A stretch of DNA of 64,000 bases from Anaerolineaceae bacterium (GTDB taxonomy: Bacteria; Chloroflexota; Anaerolineae; Aggregatilineales; Phototrophicaceae): the NCBI GenBank assembly GCA_020634165.1, contig JACKCF010000001.1, positions 620,001-684,000 on the forward strand. The letters are read 5' to 3'. Below the pieces are notes generated by a model. It saw nothing but the letters and a program-made list of their open reading frames with translations, had not been told where the DNA came from and ran no database searches. This document shows, piece by piece, positions 36,170 through 44,231 of this stretch (positions within the stretch are counted from its first letter, which is position 1; the number at the start of each line of letters is the position of its first letter). The position numbers were made by a program, and so were the translations under genes.

Positions 36170-37615
36170 ATGCGTAAGACAATTCTGGTCATATTGATTG
36201 TGGCCATGCTCAGCGTTATGGGCGTCAGCGCCCAGGATAGCCCCGCCAGCGATGGCGTTTCGGTGACGGTCTACAATCAGGGTTCGGCCCTGGTGCAGGA
36301 CCGCCGCACCTTCGATATTACTCAGGGCACCTCTATCATTGATTTCACGGATGTCGCTGCCTCGATTGATGCCACTTCAGTCAGCTTCAACTCCATCACC
36401 GATCCAGAAGGCACAACCGTCCTCGAACAGAATTATGTGTATGATCTGGTCAACAGCACGGCGTTGTTGCAGCGTTACCTGGATGAAACCATCGTCGTGA
36501 CCACCCAGGATGGTACGGTCTTCACTGGCCAACTGCTTAGTGGCCGCAGTGGAGAAGTCATCTTACGTGGTGATGACGGTCAGGTGACGGTCATCAGCCT
36601 GGAAAGTGCTCGTGATATTCGCTTCCCGGACCTGCCGGATGGTCTGATTACGCGCCCGACCCTGCGCTGGCTGATTAACAGCGCTCAGGGTGGCAGCCAG
36701 CAGGTCGAACTGACCTACCTGACAGGTGGCATGAGCTGGACCGCCGACTATATCGTTCTGCTGGCCCAGGACGAAACCGCGCTCGATCTCAACGGTTGGG
36801 TCACGCTTAACAACACCAGTGGCACCAGCTACACCGACGCCCAGCTCAAGTTGGTTGCAGGTGACGTCAACCGCATCCAGCCGGAAGTGCTGGAACGGGG
36901 CATGATGGAGGACATGGTTTTTGCCCAGGCTGCTCCCGTTGATGAAGCTGTTGCTCAGCGCGAATTCTTTGAGTATCAACTCTACGAAATCAATCGCCCA
37001 GTAACCGTTGGTAACAATGAAACCAAGCAGGTTGAGTTCGTCACAGGTGCCGATGTTCCGGCCAATACCTTCTACGTCTATGATTCATCGCCGTACTTTT
37101 ATGGCTACAGCTACATCATCACCGACCAGTATTATGGCCAGACGGGCATCACCGATGTACAGAACTTCATCGAGTTCTCCACCGATGAAGAGGGTGGCCT
37201 GGGTGCTGATCTGCCAGCGGGTCGTGTCCGCGTCTATCAGGAAGATATTGATGGCTCGGCTCTGTTGATCGGCGAGAACAGCATCGACCACACGGCCCAG
37301 GGCGAAATGGTCCAGTTCTATCTGGGCAATGCCTTTGATCTGGTGGGTGAGCGCACCCTGGTCGATTTCCAGATTGTGGAGCGCAGCGTCGTTCAGGAAA
37401 CCTATGAAATTCGCCTGCGCAACCGCAAGGACGATGAAACAGTCGAAATCCGCGTGCCGGAGCGCCTGTTCCGCTGGAGCAACTGGGAAATTCTCGACAG
37501 CACGCACGAATACACCAGGCTGGACGCCTCCCGCATCGAGTTCCGCCCACAGGTCGCCCCTGGCGAAGAAGTCGTCATTCGCTATACAGTCCGTTACTCC
37601 TGGCCAACAGAGTAA
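36170..37615 (+). CDS. Secreted DUF4139-domain protein
   Basis: 481 residues. A signal peptide (MRKTILVILIVAMLSVMGVSA) precedes a beta-rich protein (VTVYNQGSALVQDRRTFDI), the DUF4139 hallmark LTYLTGGMSWTADYIVLL and a Trp-rich finish (LFRWSNWEILDSTHEYTRLD). DUF4139 proteins, often fused to DUF4140, are surface-exposed and poorly understood. AGGAGG stands 9 bases ahead of the ATG. The hairpin terminator at 37632-37661 ends the transcript. Confidence 0.85.
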   Translation: MRKTILVILIVAMLSVMGVSAQDSPASDGVSVTVYNQGSALVQDRRTFDITQGTSIIDFTDVAASIDATSVSFNSITDPEGTTVLEQNYVYDLVNSTALLQRYLDETIVVTTQDGTVFTGQLLSGRSGEVILRGDDGQVTVISLESARDIRFPDLPDGLITRPTLRWLINSAQGGSQQVELTYLTGGMSWTADYIVLLAQDETALDLNGWVTLNNTSGTSYTDAQLKLVAGDVNRIQPEVLERGMMEDMVFAQAAPVDEAVAQREFFEYQLYEINRPVTVGNNETKQVEFVTGADVPANTFYVYDSSPYFYGYSYIITDQYYGQTGITDVQNFIEFSTDEEGGLGADLPAGRVRVYQEDIDGSALLIGENSIDHTAQGEMVQFYLGNAFDLVGERTLVDFQIVERSVVQETYEIRLRNRKDDETVEIRVPERLFRWSNWEILDSTHEYTRLDASRIEFRPQVAPGEEVVIRYTVRYSWPTE

Positions 37616-37631
37616 GCACACGATCTACAAC

Positions 37632-37661
37632 AAAGAGGACACTTCTAGAGTGTCCTCTTTG
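37632..37661 (+). terminator. Intrinsic terminator of the DUF4139 gene
   Basis: AAAGAGGACACT (37632-37643) pairs with AGTGTCCTCTTT (37649-37660) around a five-base loop, followed by a pyrimidine-rich stretch. Confidence 0.85.
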
Positions 37662-37690
37662 CTTTCTTGCGCAAAATCTCAAATGGCATC

Positions 37691-37736
37691 GTAGGGGCAC
37701 AACATGTTGTGCCCGTTTTTACTGTGCCCGTTTTTG
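37691..37736. repeat. Dispersed palindrome, copy 2, with tandem duplication
   Basis: GTAG followed by the perfect 20-bp palindrome GGGCACAACATGTTGTGCCC (37695-37714) and GTTTTT. The right end GTGCCCGTTTTT is duplicated in tandem (37709-37720 and 37725-37736). Confidence 0.85.
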
Positions 37737-37757
37737 CTCCTGCCCATTAAATCGAAA

Positions 37758-37784
37758 CGCCCGTAGGGTATTAGCCTACGGGCG
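37758..37784 (-). terminator. Terminator of the small RNA
   Basis: Minus strand: CGCCCGTAGG, seven-base loop, CCTACGGGCG, then TTTCGATTT. On the plus strand it would be followed by GC-rich sequence, which supports minus-strand use. Confidence 0.7.
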
Positions 37785-37837
37785 CGGTCCTGTTGGAGCT
37801 ACCACTCTAAGTGGCTACTCCTCTAGAGGTGTGAGTC

Positions 37838-37867
37838 TTAGAGGGTAGCCCCCTTATGACCATTCAT
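37838..37867 (-). CDS. Possible 9-residue leader peptide (MNGHKGATL)
   Basis: The ATG is nine bases after GGAGG of the near-perfect Shine-Dalgarno. The stop falls inside the 5' arm of the main stem, so a translating ribosome would melt it. A second ATG (37863-37861), in another frame with poorer spacing, would give 18 residues. Coding is inferred from the start signals only. Confidence 0.4.
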   Translation of the reverse strand: MNGHKGATL

Positions 37868-37905
37868 TCTGAATCACCTCCTTCACTATGTGGACAGTTA
37901 GGCGC

Positions 37906-37934
37906 ATCATATCCCCATTCTGTTTTATTGTCAA
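37906..37934 (-). promoter_or_regulatory. Consensus sigma-70 promoter on the minus strand
   Basis: TTGACA (37934-37929), 17-base spacer, TATGAT (37911-37906). The best promoter in the window and it drives only the small RNA. The stretch 37935-38038 shows nothing else. Confidence 0.88.
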
Positions 37935-38038
37935 GCCATTTATTGACCTCTTGTTACCCATTAATGGCCATTCTGGCGTTTTTTAGCGATTTTCTAATGT
38001 ATGTTCATTACAATCCGGCTGTTTGATAGGAAGGCAAG

Positions 38039-38539
38039 ATGACTGTTTCCCAGGTGTTAACCCGTAAACGCTGGATGCTCAAGGCGCATGACCAGCACAT
38101 TGTTGTTGTGCGTGGTGAACGTGAGCGATTTGTCCATCCGCTGATGAAAGCCCTCATCTGGGCGTTATATTTGCCGCAGTACCCCAACAGCACCATTGAG
38201 ATTCGCATTGCTGACCGCTATAAGCCCGATGTCGTCGCCTTTGCCCAGGACCCGCTCAACCATGCAACGGATGCCCCCGTTTTCTGGGGAGAAGCGGGTC
38301 AGGTCAGCCGCCAGAAGATTGAATCGCTGGTGCGCCGCTATCCGGACACCCACTTCGCCATCGGCAAATGGGAAACGCGCCTCAAGCCCTATGAAGAAAT
38401 CGTGCGCAAGGCCCTGAAGGGCGTTCGTCGCAACGCCCCCTTTGACCTCATCAACTTTCCTGAAAAGTGTGTCAATTTGATCGACGATGATGGCGTGATC
38501 CATATCACCCATGATGATGTAGAATGGCTGCGGTTTTAG
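38039..38539 (+). CDS. YaeQ-like PD-(D/E)XK-fold protein
   Basis: 166 residues. The pattern IEIRIADRYKPDVVAF, then VFWGEAGQVSRQKIE and THFAIGKWE, matches the YaeQ family, which has a nuclease-like PD-(D/E)XK fold; YaeQ itself has no proven nuclease activity. GGAAGG precedes the ATG. It is followed by a gene for a YcaQ-type DNA repair protein, which would fit a role in nucleic-acid metabolism. Family assignment is by pattern only. Confidence 0.65.
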   Translation: MTVSQVLTRKRWMLKAHDQHIVVVRGERERFVHPLMKALIWALYLPQYPNSTIEIRIADRYKPDVVAFAQDPLNHATDAPVFWGEAGQVSRQKIESLVRRYPDTHFAIGKWETRLKPYEEIVRKALKGVRRNAPFDLINFPEKCVNLIDDDGVIHITHDDVEWLRF

Positions 38540-38547
38540 AATATTTG

Positions 38548-38556
38548 TGCTACAAT
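38548..38556 (+). promoter_or_regulatory. Extended -10 promoter upstream of the YcaQ gene
   Basis: TGC TACAAT; the TGn element (38548-38550) is directly ahead of TACAAT (38551-38556). Confidence 0.45.
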
Positions 38557-38588
38557 AGTGGCGTTGCCTATACCACCTGGGAATGCCT

Positions 38589-39833
38589 ATGTCAGCCATA
38601 ATCACCCTCACCGTGCCAGAACTGCGCCGTCTGGCCATCACCAAGCAATTCCTGACTGCCGATGAAAAGCCCCCACTGCTGGATATGGTCCAGCAAATGG
38701 GCTGCTTGCAGCTTGATCCCATCAGCGCGGTCGAGCGCAGTCACTTGCTGGTTGTCTGGAGTCGCCTGGGCCATGCTTTCAGCGAAGACCACCTCAATAA
38801 GCTGATATACGAAGATCGCTCTCTGTTTGAGTACTGGGCGCATGTGGCCTCCATCGTTCCCGTCGCGGATTATCCGCTGCACTACCATATGATGAAATCC
38901 TACCCGCGCCTGAGCGATGACAATCAGTGGCATCAGAACTTTGCCAATTGGCTGGCGGAAGTCGAAAGTGGTGACTTGCCCCTGAGCCAGTACATCTTGG
39001 ATAGCTTGCGGGAAAATGGCCCCATGAATACCAAGGAATTTGATGACCCTGATGGTCGCTGGCGGCGCGAGCGCGGCTGGTCATCCAGCAATGGCGTTAA
39101 CCACATGATGGACGTGTTGTGGACCCAGGGCAAAGTCATGGTCGCCCATCGCAAAGGCAAGCAGCGCTACTGGGACCTGGCTGAACGCTGCCTGCCACAA
39201 TGGACCCCGCGCGAAGACATCGACGCCGATGAAGTGACCTATCGGGCGCTGCCCAGGGCCATCAAGGCGTTGGGTGCAGCCACACCTCAGCAGATCAAAG
39301 TGCATTTCATTCGTGGCCGCTATCACAACATACAGGAAAACCTCGACCGATTGGTGGCTGAAGGCCTGCTCGTCCCTACGGAATTGGTCGATCAGAAGGG
39401 CGATTACTACCTGCACGTTGACGATCTGCCACTGTTAGAGACTATCCGCGCCGGAGAATTTGCACCACGCACGACGCTGCTCTCGCCATTTGATAACCTC
39501 ATATGTGACCGTGACCGCACCGAAATGCTGTGGGATTTCTTCTTCCGTATCGAAATTTACGTGCCCAAAGATAAACGCCAGTACGGCTACTACGTCCTGC
39601 CGATTTTGCATGGCGATGACCTGATTGGCCGCGTTGACCCGCGCTTTGATCGCAAAACGAATACGCTGCATATCCAGAACGTCTATGCTGAGGAAGATGC
39701 TCCTAAAACGGTCGCTACTCAGAAGGCGATTGCCGCCTCAATCAAGTCATTGGCCACCTTCCTGGGAGCAGACACTATCGAGCTTGGCAACATCCCGCAA
39801 CGGTGGAATAAGCTGTCGCAATATGTCGGCTGA
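38589..39833 (+). CDS. YcaQ/AlkX-like winged-helix DNA glycosylase
   Basis: 414 residues from ATG 38589 (GGGA seven bases upstream; another ATG at 38583). The HTH_42/YcaQ layout is clear: MGCLQLDPISAVERSHLLVVWSR has the Q-x-D catalytic pair and is followed by FEYWAHVASIVPVADYPL. The E. coli protein unhooks interstrand crosslinks and alkylated bases. A second winged-helix and C-terminal region (LLSPFDNLICDRDRTEMLW) is intact. It is preceded by the YaeQ-like gene. Confidence 0.88.
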   Translation: MSAIITLTVPELRRLAITKQFLTADEKPPLLDMVQQMGCLQLDPISAVERSHLLVVWSRLGHAFSEDHLNKLIYEDRSLFEYWAHVASIVPVADYPLHYHMMKSYPRLSDDNQWHQNFANWLAEVESGDLPLSQYILDSLRENGPMNTKEFDDPDGRWRRERGWSSSNGVNHMMDVLWTQGKVMVAHRKGKQRYWDLAERCLPQWTPREDIDADEVTYRALPRAIKALGAATPQQIKVHFIRGRYHNIQENLDRLVAEGLLVPTELVDQKGDYYLHVDDLPLLETIRAGEFAPRTTLLSPFDNLICDRDRTEMLWDFFFRIEIYVPKDKRQYGYYVLPILHGDDLIGRVDPRFDRKTNTLHIQNVYAEEDAPKTVATQKAIAASIKSLATFLGADTIELGNIPQRWNKLSQYVG

Positions 39834-39946
39834 TCCTAAAAATGGGTATCAAATTGTAAAGGACATATGCGTTGCAAGACCCCTATCCTCGGTTCTTCCC
39901 CCATTAGATGGAAGGATGCCTTTCTTGGCCAGTTGGCAACAGATTT

Positions 39947-39988
39947 AAGTCCCCTCACCTCACGGGGAGGGGATTTAGGGGAGGGGTT
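39947..39988. repeat. G-rich dispersed repeat, copy 2
   Basis: Begins AAGTCCCCTCACCTCACGGG and ends GAGGGGATTTAGGGGAGGGG; differs from the copy at 29831-29872 by one base in this core. A weak relative is the inverted CCCCTG/CAGGGG segment at 41262-41302. Confidence 0.8.
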
Positions 39989-40065
39989 TATCTGGGCTGA
40001 AGGCTCGTCCCTGTGTGAGAAACTAAGGGTATAATGGGACATATCTGCTAGAAGGATGCACCTCT

Positions 40066-40650
40066 ATGACGCGATATGTTCGCCATACCAATCCGCGCGA
40101 CAAAGAGAAGGTCCAGGTTTGGGCCAATGACCTGTTACAAACCGGGTTCTATATTCTCGATACAGAAACAACCGGCCTGGGTAAGCTGGATGAAATTGTC
40201 CAGATTGGCATCGTCGACCAGAATGGCCGGACAATCGTCAACACATTGGTCAAACCGACCTGTTCCATCCCCAGTCAGGCCAGCGCCATTCATGGTATTT
40301 ATGATGCGGATGTAAGTGACGCGCCCGATTTTGTTGATCTGTATGTGAAGCTTTCCACGACGCTGGCAGGCGTGCCAATGATCGCCTATAACGTCGATTT
40401 TGACTGGCGCATGCTGGTGCAGACATCCGGCCGTTATGGGCTGCCGCCGCTGCGCACTGGCGAGCGTCACTGTGCGATGAAGCAGTACGCTCGCTATCGA
40501 GGCGATAAAAAAGCCCAGGGGGGTTACAAGTGGCATTCCTTGACTGCTGCCGCCAAACAGCAACGCATCAAGGTCGAAAATGCCCATGATGCCCTCAGCG
40601 ACTGTCGCACGACGCTGGCCCTGATTTACAAGATGGCGGGCCAGTCATGA
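40066..40650 (+). CDS. DEDDh 3'-5' exonuclease (DnaQ-like)
   Basis: 194 residues. The four acidic residues and His are present: D32 and E34 (FYILDTETTGL), D111 (AYNVDFDWRM), H174 and D179 (NAHDALSDC). This DEDDh set removes 3' nucleotides from DNA or RNA using two divalent metals, as in DNA polymerase III epsilon or RNase T. It is not fused to a polymerase. A TATAAT box at 40030-40035 lies upstream. The stop overlaps the start of the next gene (ATGA). Confidence 0.92.
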   Translation: MTRYVRHTNPRDKEKVQVWANDLLQTGFYILDTETTGLGKLDEIVQIGIVDQNGRTIVNTLVKPTCSIPSQASAIHGIYDADVSDAPDFVDLYVKLSTTLAGVPMIAYNVDFDWRMLVQTSGRYGLPPLRTGERHCAMKQYARYRGDKKAQGGYKWHSLTAAAKQQRIKVENAHDALSDCRTTLALIYKMAGQS

Positions 40651-41108
40651 TATGGGGCGTGTTTCAACAATTGCGGATCATCAGTGCCAGCCCGACGCAG
40701 CTCGTCCTGCGTGAGCTGCCTTTGCTGGAGTGGCTGGTCGCCTTCCTGATTGCGCTACTGGGTGTGAACTTCATCATCATTGGCATCAACATCACCGCTG
40801 TTGGCGCCTTTCTGGTTGCGATGGCGATTGTATTGTTCAGCCGCAGCCGCCTGCTCATTTTTGATGCCGCCGACAAAGAACTGCGCATCGTCTTTCAGTA
40901 TCCGTTGATGCGCCGCGTGGCCAACCAGCTTCCCCTGCAACAAATCGACCGCGCCTATATTCGCCAGGATGACAACGGCAGCACACAAATCATCCTCAAA
41001 ACGCAGCGTGGCGAAATGGGACTGTCTGTCTACAGCCGCGATTCACACCCCTGGAAAGATACCGCCTGTAAAGCCATCAATGACTTTTTGCGCGGCCTGC
41101 GCCCATGA
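40647..41108 (+). CDS. Two-helix membrane protein, coupled to the exonuclease gene
   Basis: 153 residues. The start ATG overlaps the TGA of the exonuclease gene (ATGA), so translation is coupled. Two hydrophobic helices at about residues 29-48 and 50-70 are followed by a soluble beta domain (IFDAADKELRIVFQYPL ... STQIILKTQRGEMGLSVYS). Such bPH-domain-like proteins are common, but I cannot assign this one. It appears dependent on the upstream promoter. Confidence 0.75.
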   Translation: MIWGVFQQLRIISASPTQLVLRELPLLEWLVAFLIALLGVNFIIIGINITAVGAFLVAMAIVLFSRSRLLIFDAADKELRIVFQYPLMRRVANQLPLQQIDRAYIRQDDNGSTQIILKTQRGEMGLSVYSRDSHPWKDTACKAINDFLRGLRP

Positions 41109-41136
41109 TGGAGTAAAATATAGTGTAATTTTTTGC

Positions 41137-41160
41137 GTAGGGGTGCAACATGTTGCGCCC
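41137..41160. repeat. Dispersed palindrome, copy 3
   Basis: GTAG then GGGTGCAACATGTTGCGCCC (41141-41160): the 20-bp palindrome with one G-T pair. It is 29 bases after the membrane protein gene. Confidence 0.82.
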
Positions 41161-41184
41161 GCTGAGCCTACATTGCAATTGAAA

Positions 41185-41226
41185 AAGTCTCTCCCAACGA
41201 TAGGCGAGAGACTTCCATCTTTTTTC
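41185..41226 (+). terminator. Probable terminator
   Basis: AAGTCTCTC (41185-41193) pairs with GAGAGACTT (41206-41214), then CCATCTTTTTTC. Serves the exonuclease/membrane protein operon. Confidence 0.65.
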
Positions 41227-41309
41227 TAAGAAGCGTTTGAGTATCCGCGATGTTTCAACTGGCCCCTGCGGTCCTTCTTCCTTCGGGGAGAGGAAACAGG
41301 GGGTAATTT

Positions 41310-42074
41310 TTACTCAAAGTTCATACCCAGCTTCGTCAACACCTCGCGTAGGAAAGGTCGACGCGGGTTGCTGTACTTATCGGCGACGACGCCAGTCCAG
41401 GCGGCACTGTGCTGGTTGCGACCGAGGCTTTCGTAATGAGCGGCGAGTTCGTCGTCGTGCTGCTGTAACTTGGCAACCATGTCGCCGTCGTCGTAGCTTT
41501 CATAATGAATGACTGCATCGGCTGGCAGGCGCGGCTTCTGCGGCGGAATCTGTTCCTCATCTGGCCAACCCAGGCATAGCCCATAGACCACAAACGCGCC
41601 GTGTGGCAGGTTTAACAGTTCGGCCACTTCCGCCGGATGATTGCGCATCGCGCCGATCATCACAGTCCCCAGGCCGACCGATTCAGCGGCTGTAGATAGA
41701 GACATCCCGACCAGTGCAGCATCAATAATCGATGTCAGACTATTTTCCAGGTTTTGGGCGACGGATGATCCATGCAATTCTGCGGCAGCTTGAATACGGA
41801 AGGTATCAGCAACGAGGGCTACGAACACCGGGCACTCGGCGACTTGCCGCTGATTATTGGCATACTCCGCCAGCTTGGCCTTTTTCTCTGGGTCACGGAC
41901 GACGACCAGACTGTAGGTCTGCATGTTGGATGAGGTTGGGCTGCGACGGGCGGCATTCAGCAGAGCTTCTAACAGGCTCTGGTCGATGTCTTGGTTGGTA
42001 TAGCGGCGAATGCTGACGTGATTGTTGAGGGTATCCAACGTGGATTTGCTGGTAATCGTACCTGCCTGAGACAT
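41310..42074 (-). CDS. NfsA/NfrA-like NADPH-dependent nitroreductase (FMN)
   Basis: 254 residues. The flavin site signature HVSIRRYTNQDIDQSLLEALLNAA is at the N-terminus, with SSNMQTYSLVVVRD (substrate lid) and GLGTVMIGAMRNHPAEVAELLNLP later. The nitroreductase family reduces nitro groups, quinones or flavins with FMN in a homodimer. A C-terminal arm ends in the Arg/Pro-rich AWTGVVADKYSNPRRPFLRE. Substrate unknown. Confidence 0.9.
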   Translation of the reverse strand: MSQAGTITSKSTLDTLNNHVSIRRYTNQDIDQSLLEALLNAARRSPTSSNMQTYSLVVVRDPEKKAKLAEYANNQRQVAECPVFVALVADTFRIQAAAELHGSSVAQNLENSLTSIIDAALVGMSLSTAAESVGLGTVMIGAMRNHPAEVAELLNLPHGAFVVYGLCLGWPDEEQIPPQKPRLPADAVIHYESYDDGDMVAKLQQHDDELAAHYESLGRNQHSAAWTGVVADKYSNPRRPFLREVLTKLGMNFE

Positions 42075-42289
42075 ACACTTCCCCTTATGTTTAGTCGATC
42101 TGTTTGCTAATGGTCTCCTGACGAGGCTTCTCGACGGCTATCTTACTGAGTTTGGTATAGGAACCCTCAGCTTTTTCACGAATTTCTCAGGTATACGGTC
42201 CAGCATCGCCAAAAGGTCACACAGAGCGTAAGATGATGCAATGGCACAGTAACCAATATTTCCAACAGAACTCAAGCTAGGACAATTCC

Positions 42290-43048
42290 ATGAACTTTGC
42301 GGATAAGACCGTTTTAGTAACCGGAGCCTCTCGCGGCATTGGTCGGGCTATTGCCATTCAATTTGCTGAGCGCGGTGCCCAGGTGGCCATTCACTACAAC
42401 AAAAATCGTGAAGAAGCCCAGAAAACAGCCGCTATCCTCCCTGGCAATAAGCATATCGTCGTCCAGGCCGATATGGCCGATGCCGAGCAGGTGCGCAAGA
42501 TGGTCGATGTCGTGGTCAAGGCAATGGGCCGTCTCGACATCCTCGTGAACAATGCCGGTATCTTCGAAGAACACCCTTTGCAGGATGTCACCTATGACGA
42601 ATGGCAGCGCTACTGGAACCGCATCATTGATACCAACCTGATGGGACCAGTCAACACGATTTACTGTGCCGCCCAATACATGATTCGTCAGGGTGGTGGC
42701 CGCATCGTCAATATTTCGTCGCGCGGTGCCTTCCGCGGTGAACCCCTCGCTCCGGCCTATGGTGCCAGCAAGGCCGCCATGAACAGTATGGGACAGTCGC
42801 TGGCGAAGGCCCTTGCACCGCACAATATTTTCATCGGTACAGTTGCCCCTGGCTTCGTAGAAACAGACATGGCCGCTGAACACCTGTCTGGCCCTGGCGG
42901 TGATGACATCCGCAACCAGAGTCCGCTTAAGCGCGTCGCCAAACCGGAAGAAGTCGCCTATGCGGCTTTGTTCCTGGCATCCGATGGGGCGGAATTCACA
43001 ACCGGCACCATCATCGACGTCAACGGCGCGTCCTATCTGCGCTCATGA
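42290..43048 (+). CDS. SDR-family oxidoreductase (FabG-like)
   Basis: 252 residues. The NAD(P) site is TGASRGIGRA (11-20), the structural NNAG is at 87-90, and the catalytic set is S143, Y157 and K161 (YGASK). The classical C-terminal PGFVETDM is also present. It resembles 3-oxoacyl-ACP reductases, but without a fab cluster it could act on other hydroxy/keto compounds. The last codons overlap the start of the LRR gene (ATGA). Confidence 0.92.
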   Translation: MNFADKTVLVTGASRGIGRAIAIQFAERGAQVAIHYNKNREEAQKTAAILPGNKHIVVQADMADAEQVRKMVDVVVKAMGRLDILVNNAGIFEEHPLQDVTYDEWQRYWNRIIDTNLMGPVNTIYCAAQYMIRQGGGRIVNISSRGAFRGEPLAPAYGASKAAMNSMGQSLAKALAPHNIFIGTVAPGFVETDMAAEHLSGPGGDDIRNQSPLKRVAKPEEVAYAALFLASDGAEFTTGTIIDVNGASYLRS

Positions 43049-44151
43049 CCCCGGCTGAACAAAGCGTTCTCTACCAGATCGCTGCCGATTTCCCAATTGT
43101 GCCCCAGGCGGATATTGCTGCGGTGAAGGTTGGCTTCTGCCTGGATGACGGTGGCCATATTTCCGGCTTTTCAATGAAAGATGTCAGTCAGCAGACGTTG
43201 CCGGAAAACTTTGGCAATCTGGAAAACCTGCAATCGCTCTATCTCCAGGGCAACCAGTTAGCGACCTTGCCGGATTCAGTTGGTGATCTTCGCAATTTGC
43301 AGGTGCTCAATCTGAATGGCAACCCGATTACGCATCTGCCGGATAGCTTCTGGGAACTGCCCAACCTGCGCGTATTGTTCCTGGGAGAAACGCAGCTAAC
43401 GACCCTGGATGAGCGTATCGCCAACCTGCAATCCCTGGAAGAACTCTACATTCATGCTAACCTGTTCAAGATGCTGCCGGATGCCCTTGGCGACTTGCCC
43501 AATCTGCGCATTCTCGACCTGGGACATAATAAGCACCTGCTGGAACTGCCATCCGACCTGGGAAAGCTTTCTCAGCTAGAAATTCTCTATGCCAGCGATG
43601 GCCAGTTACAGGATGTGCCCGATAATCTGCGTCACTTGCGGTCGTTGCGGTACCTCAATCTGACCGATAACCTGTTTACGCAGTTGCCGCATTGGTTGGG
43701 GGAACTGGCCAACTTGGTGGAACTGCGTCTGTACAACAACCGCCTGCGTGATCTGCCGGAGAGCTTGGGCGATCTGGTCAACCTGCGCGAACTGCATGTT
43801 ATGAATAACCGCCTTTTTCTGCTGCGGGAGCGTTTTGGCGGCCTGCGTGACCTGCGCAAACTCGATCTACAGGGGAATAACCTGAAGGCTCTGCCGGAAA
43901 GTATCGGCGATTTGAAGCGACTTTGGTCGCTCAATCTGCGCAAAAACGACCTCGGTGTCTTGCCAGATAGCATCGGCGGCCTGGACCAACTGGTAGAACT
44001 CGATCTGCGTTCCAACAACCTGAACAGCTTGCCGCCTTCAATAGCCAGTTTGCCCAACCTGCAAAAGCTCGACCTGCGCTGGAACGCATTCGTCACATTT
44101 CCCCACTGGCTCGATGAATTAGAGGCGCGTGGGTGCCTGGTTTTCAAATAA
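43045..44151 (+). CDS. Leucine-rich-repeat protein
   Basis: 368 residues with about 13 repeats of 23 residues of the type LPxSIGDLxxLxxLxLxxN (RDLPESLGDLVNLRELHVMN as example). This is the bacterial/plant-intracellular-LRR group, which makes a curved interaction surface. No signal peptide, catalytic domain or C-terminal GTPase is seen, so a cytoplasmic scaffold is likely. The start overlaps the SDR stop codon, so the two are coupled; the functional link is unexplained. Confidence 0.88.
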   Translation: MTPAEQSVLYQIAADFPIVPQADIAAVKVGFCLDDGGHISGFSMKDVSQQTLPENFGNLENLQSLYLQGNQLATLPDSVGDLRNLQVLNLNGNPITHLPDSFWELPNLRVLFLGETQLTTLDERIANLQSLEELYIHANLFKMLPDALGDLPNLRILDLGHNKHLLELPSDLGKLSQLEILYASDGQLQDVPDNLRHLRSLRYLNLTDNLFTQLPHWLGELANLVELRLYNNRLRDLPESLGDLVNLRELHVMNNRLFLLRERFGGLRDLRKLDLQGNNLKALPESIGDLKRLWSLNLRKNDLGVLPDSIGGLDQLVELDLRSNNLNSLPPSIASLPNLQKLDLRWNAFVTFPHWLDELEARGCLVFK

Positions 44152-44231
44152 CGGGACTGCCGTTACAATCCTTTTTACCGTGTTATGTTGATAAACGGCT
44201 TTTTGGCGCTTAACTGAGGAGGCGCAGATCG

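Larger units (their letters stand above)
37752..37899 (-). ncRNA. Candidate structured small RNA / leader-type riboregulator
   Basis: On the minus strand a consensus promoter (37906-37934) is followed by a near-perfect Shine-Dalgarno (AAGGAGGTGATT, 37883-37872), a 9-codon ORF, and a 16-bp stem with one bulge: the 5' arm is 37852-37837 and the 3' arm 37811-37795. The apical loop contains CACCTCT (37831-37825), which can pair with the Shine-Dalgarno (GGAGGTG). A terminator hairpin CGCCCGTAGG / CCTACGGGCG (37758-37784) followed by TTTCGATTT ends it. No protein gene lies downstream on this strand before the convergent genes, so the transcript seems to be free-standing. Confidence 0.7.

Noticed and set aside
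37872..37883. AATCACCTCCTT on the plus strand resembles the 3' end of 16S rRNA
   Set aside because: No rRNA sequence is next to it; it is simply the complement of the strong Shine-Dalgarno on the minus strand.
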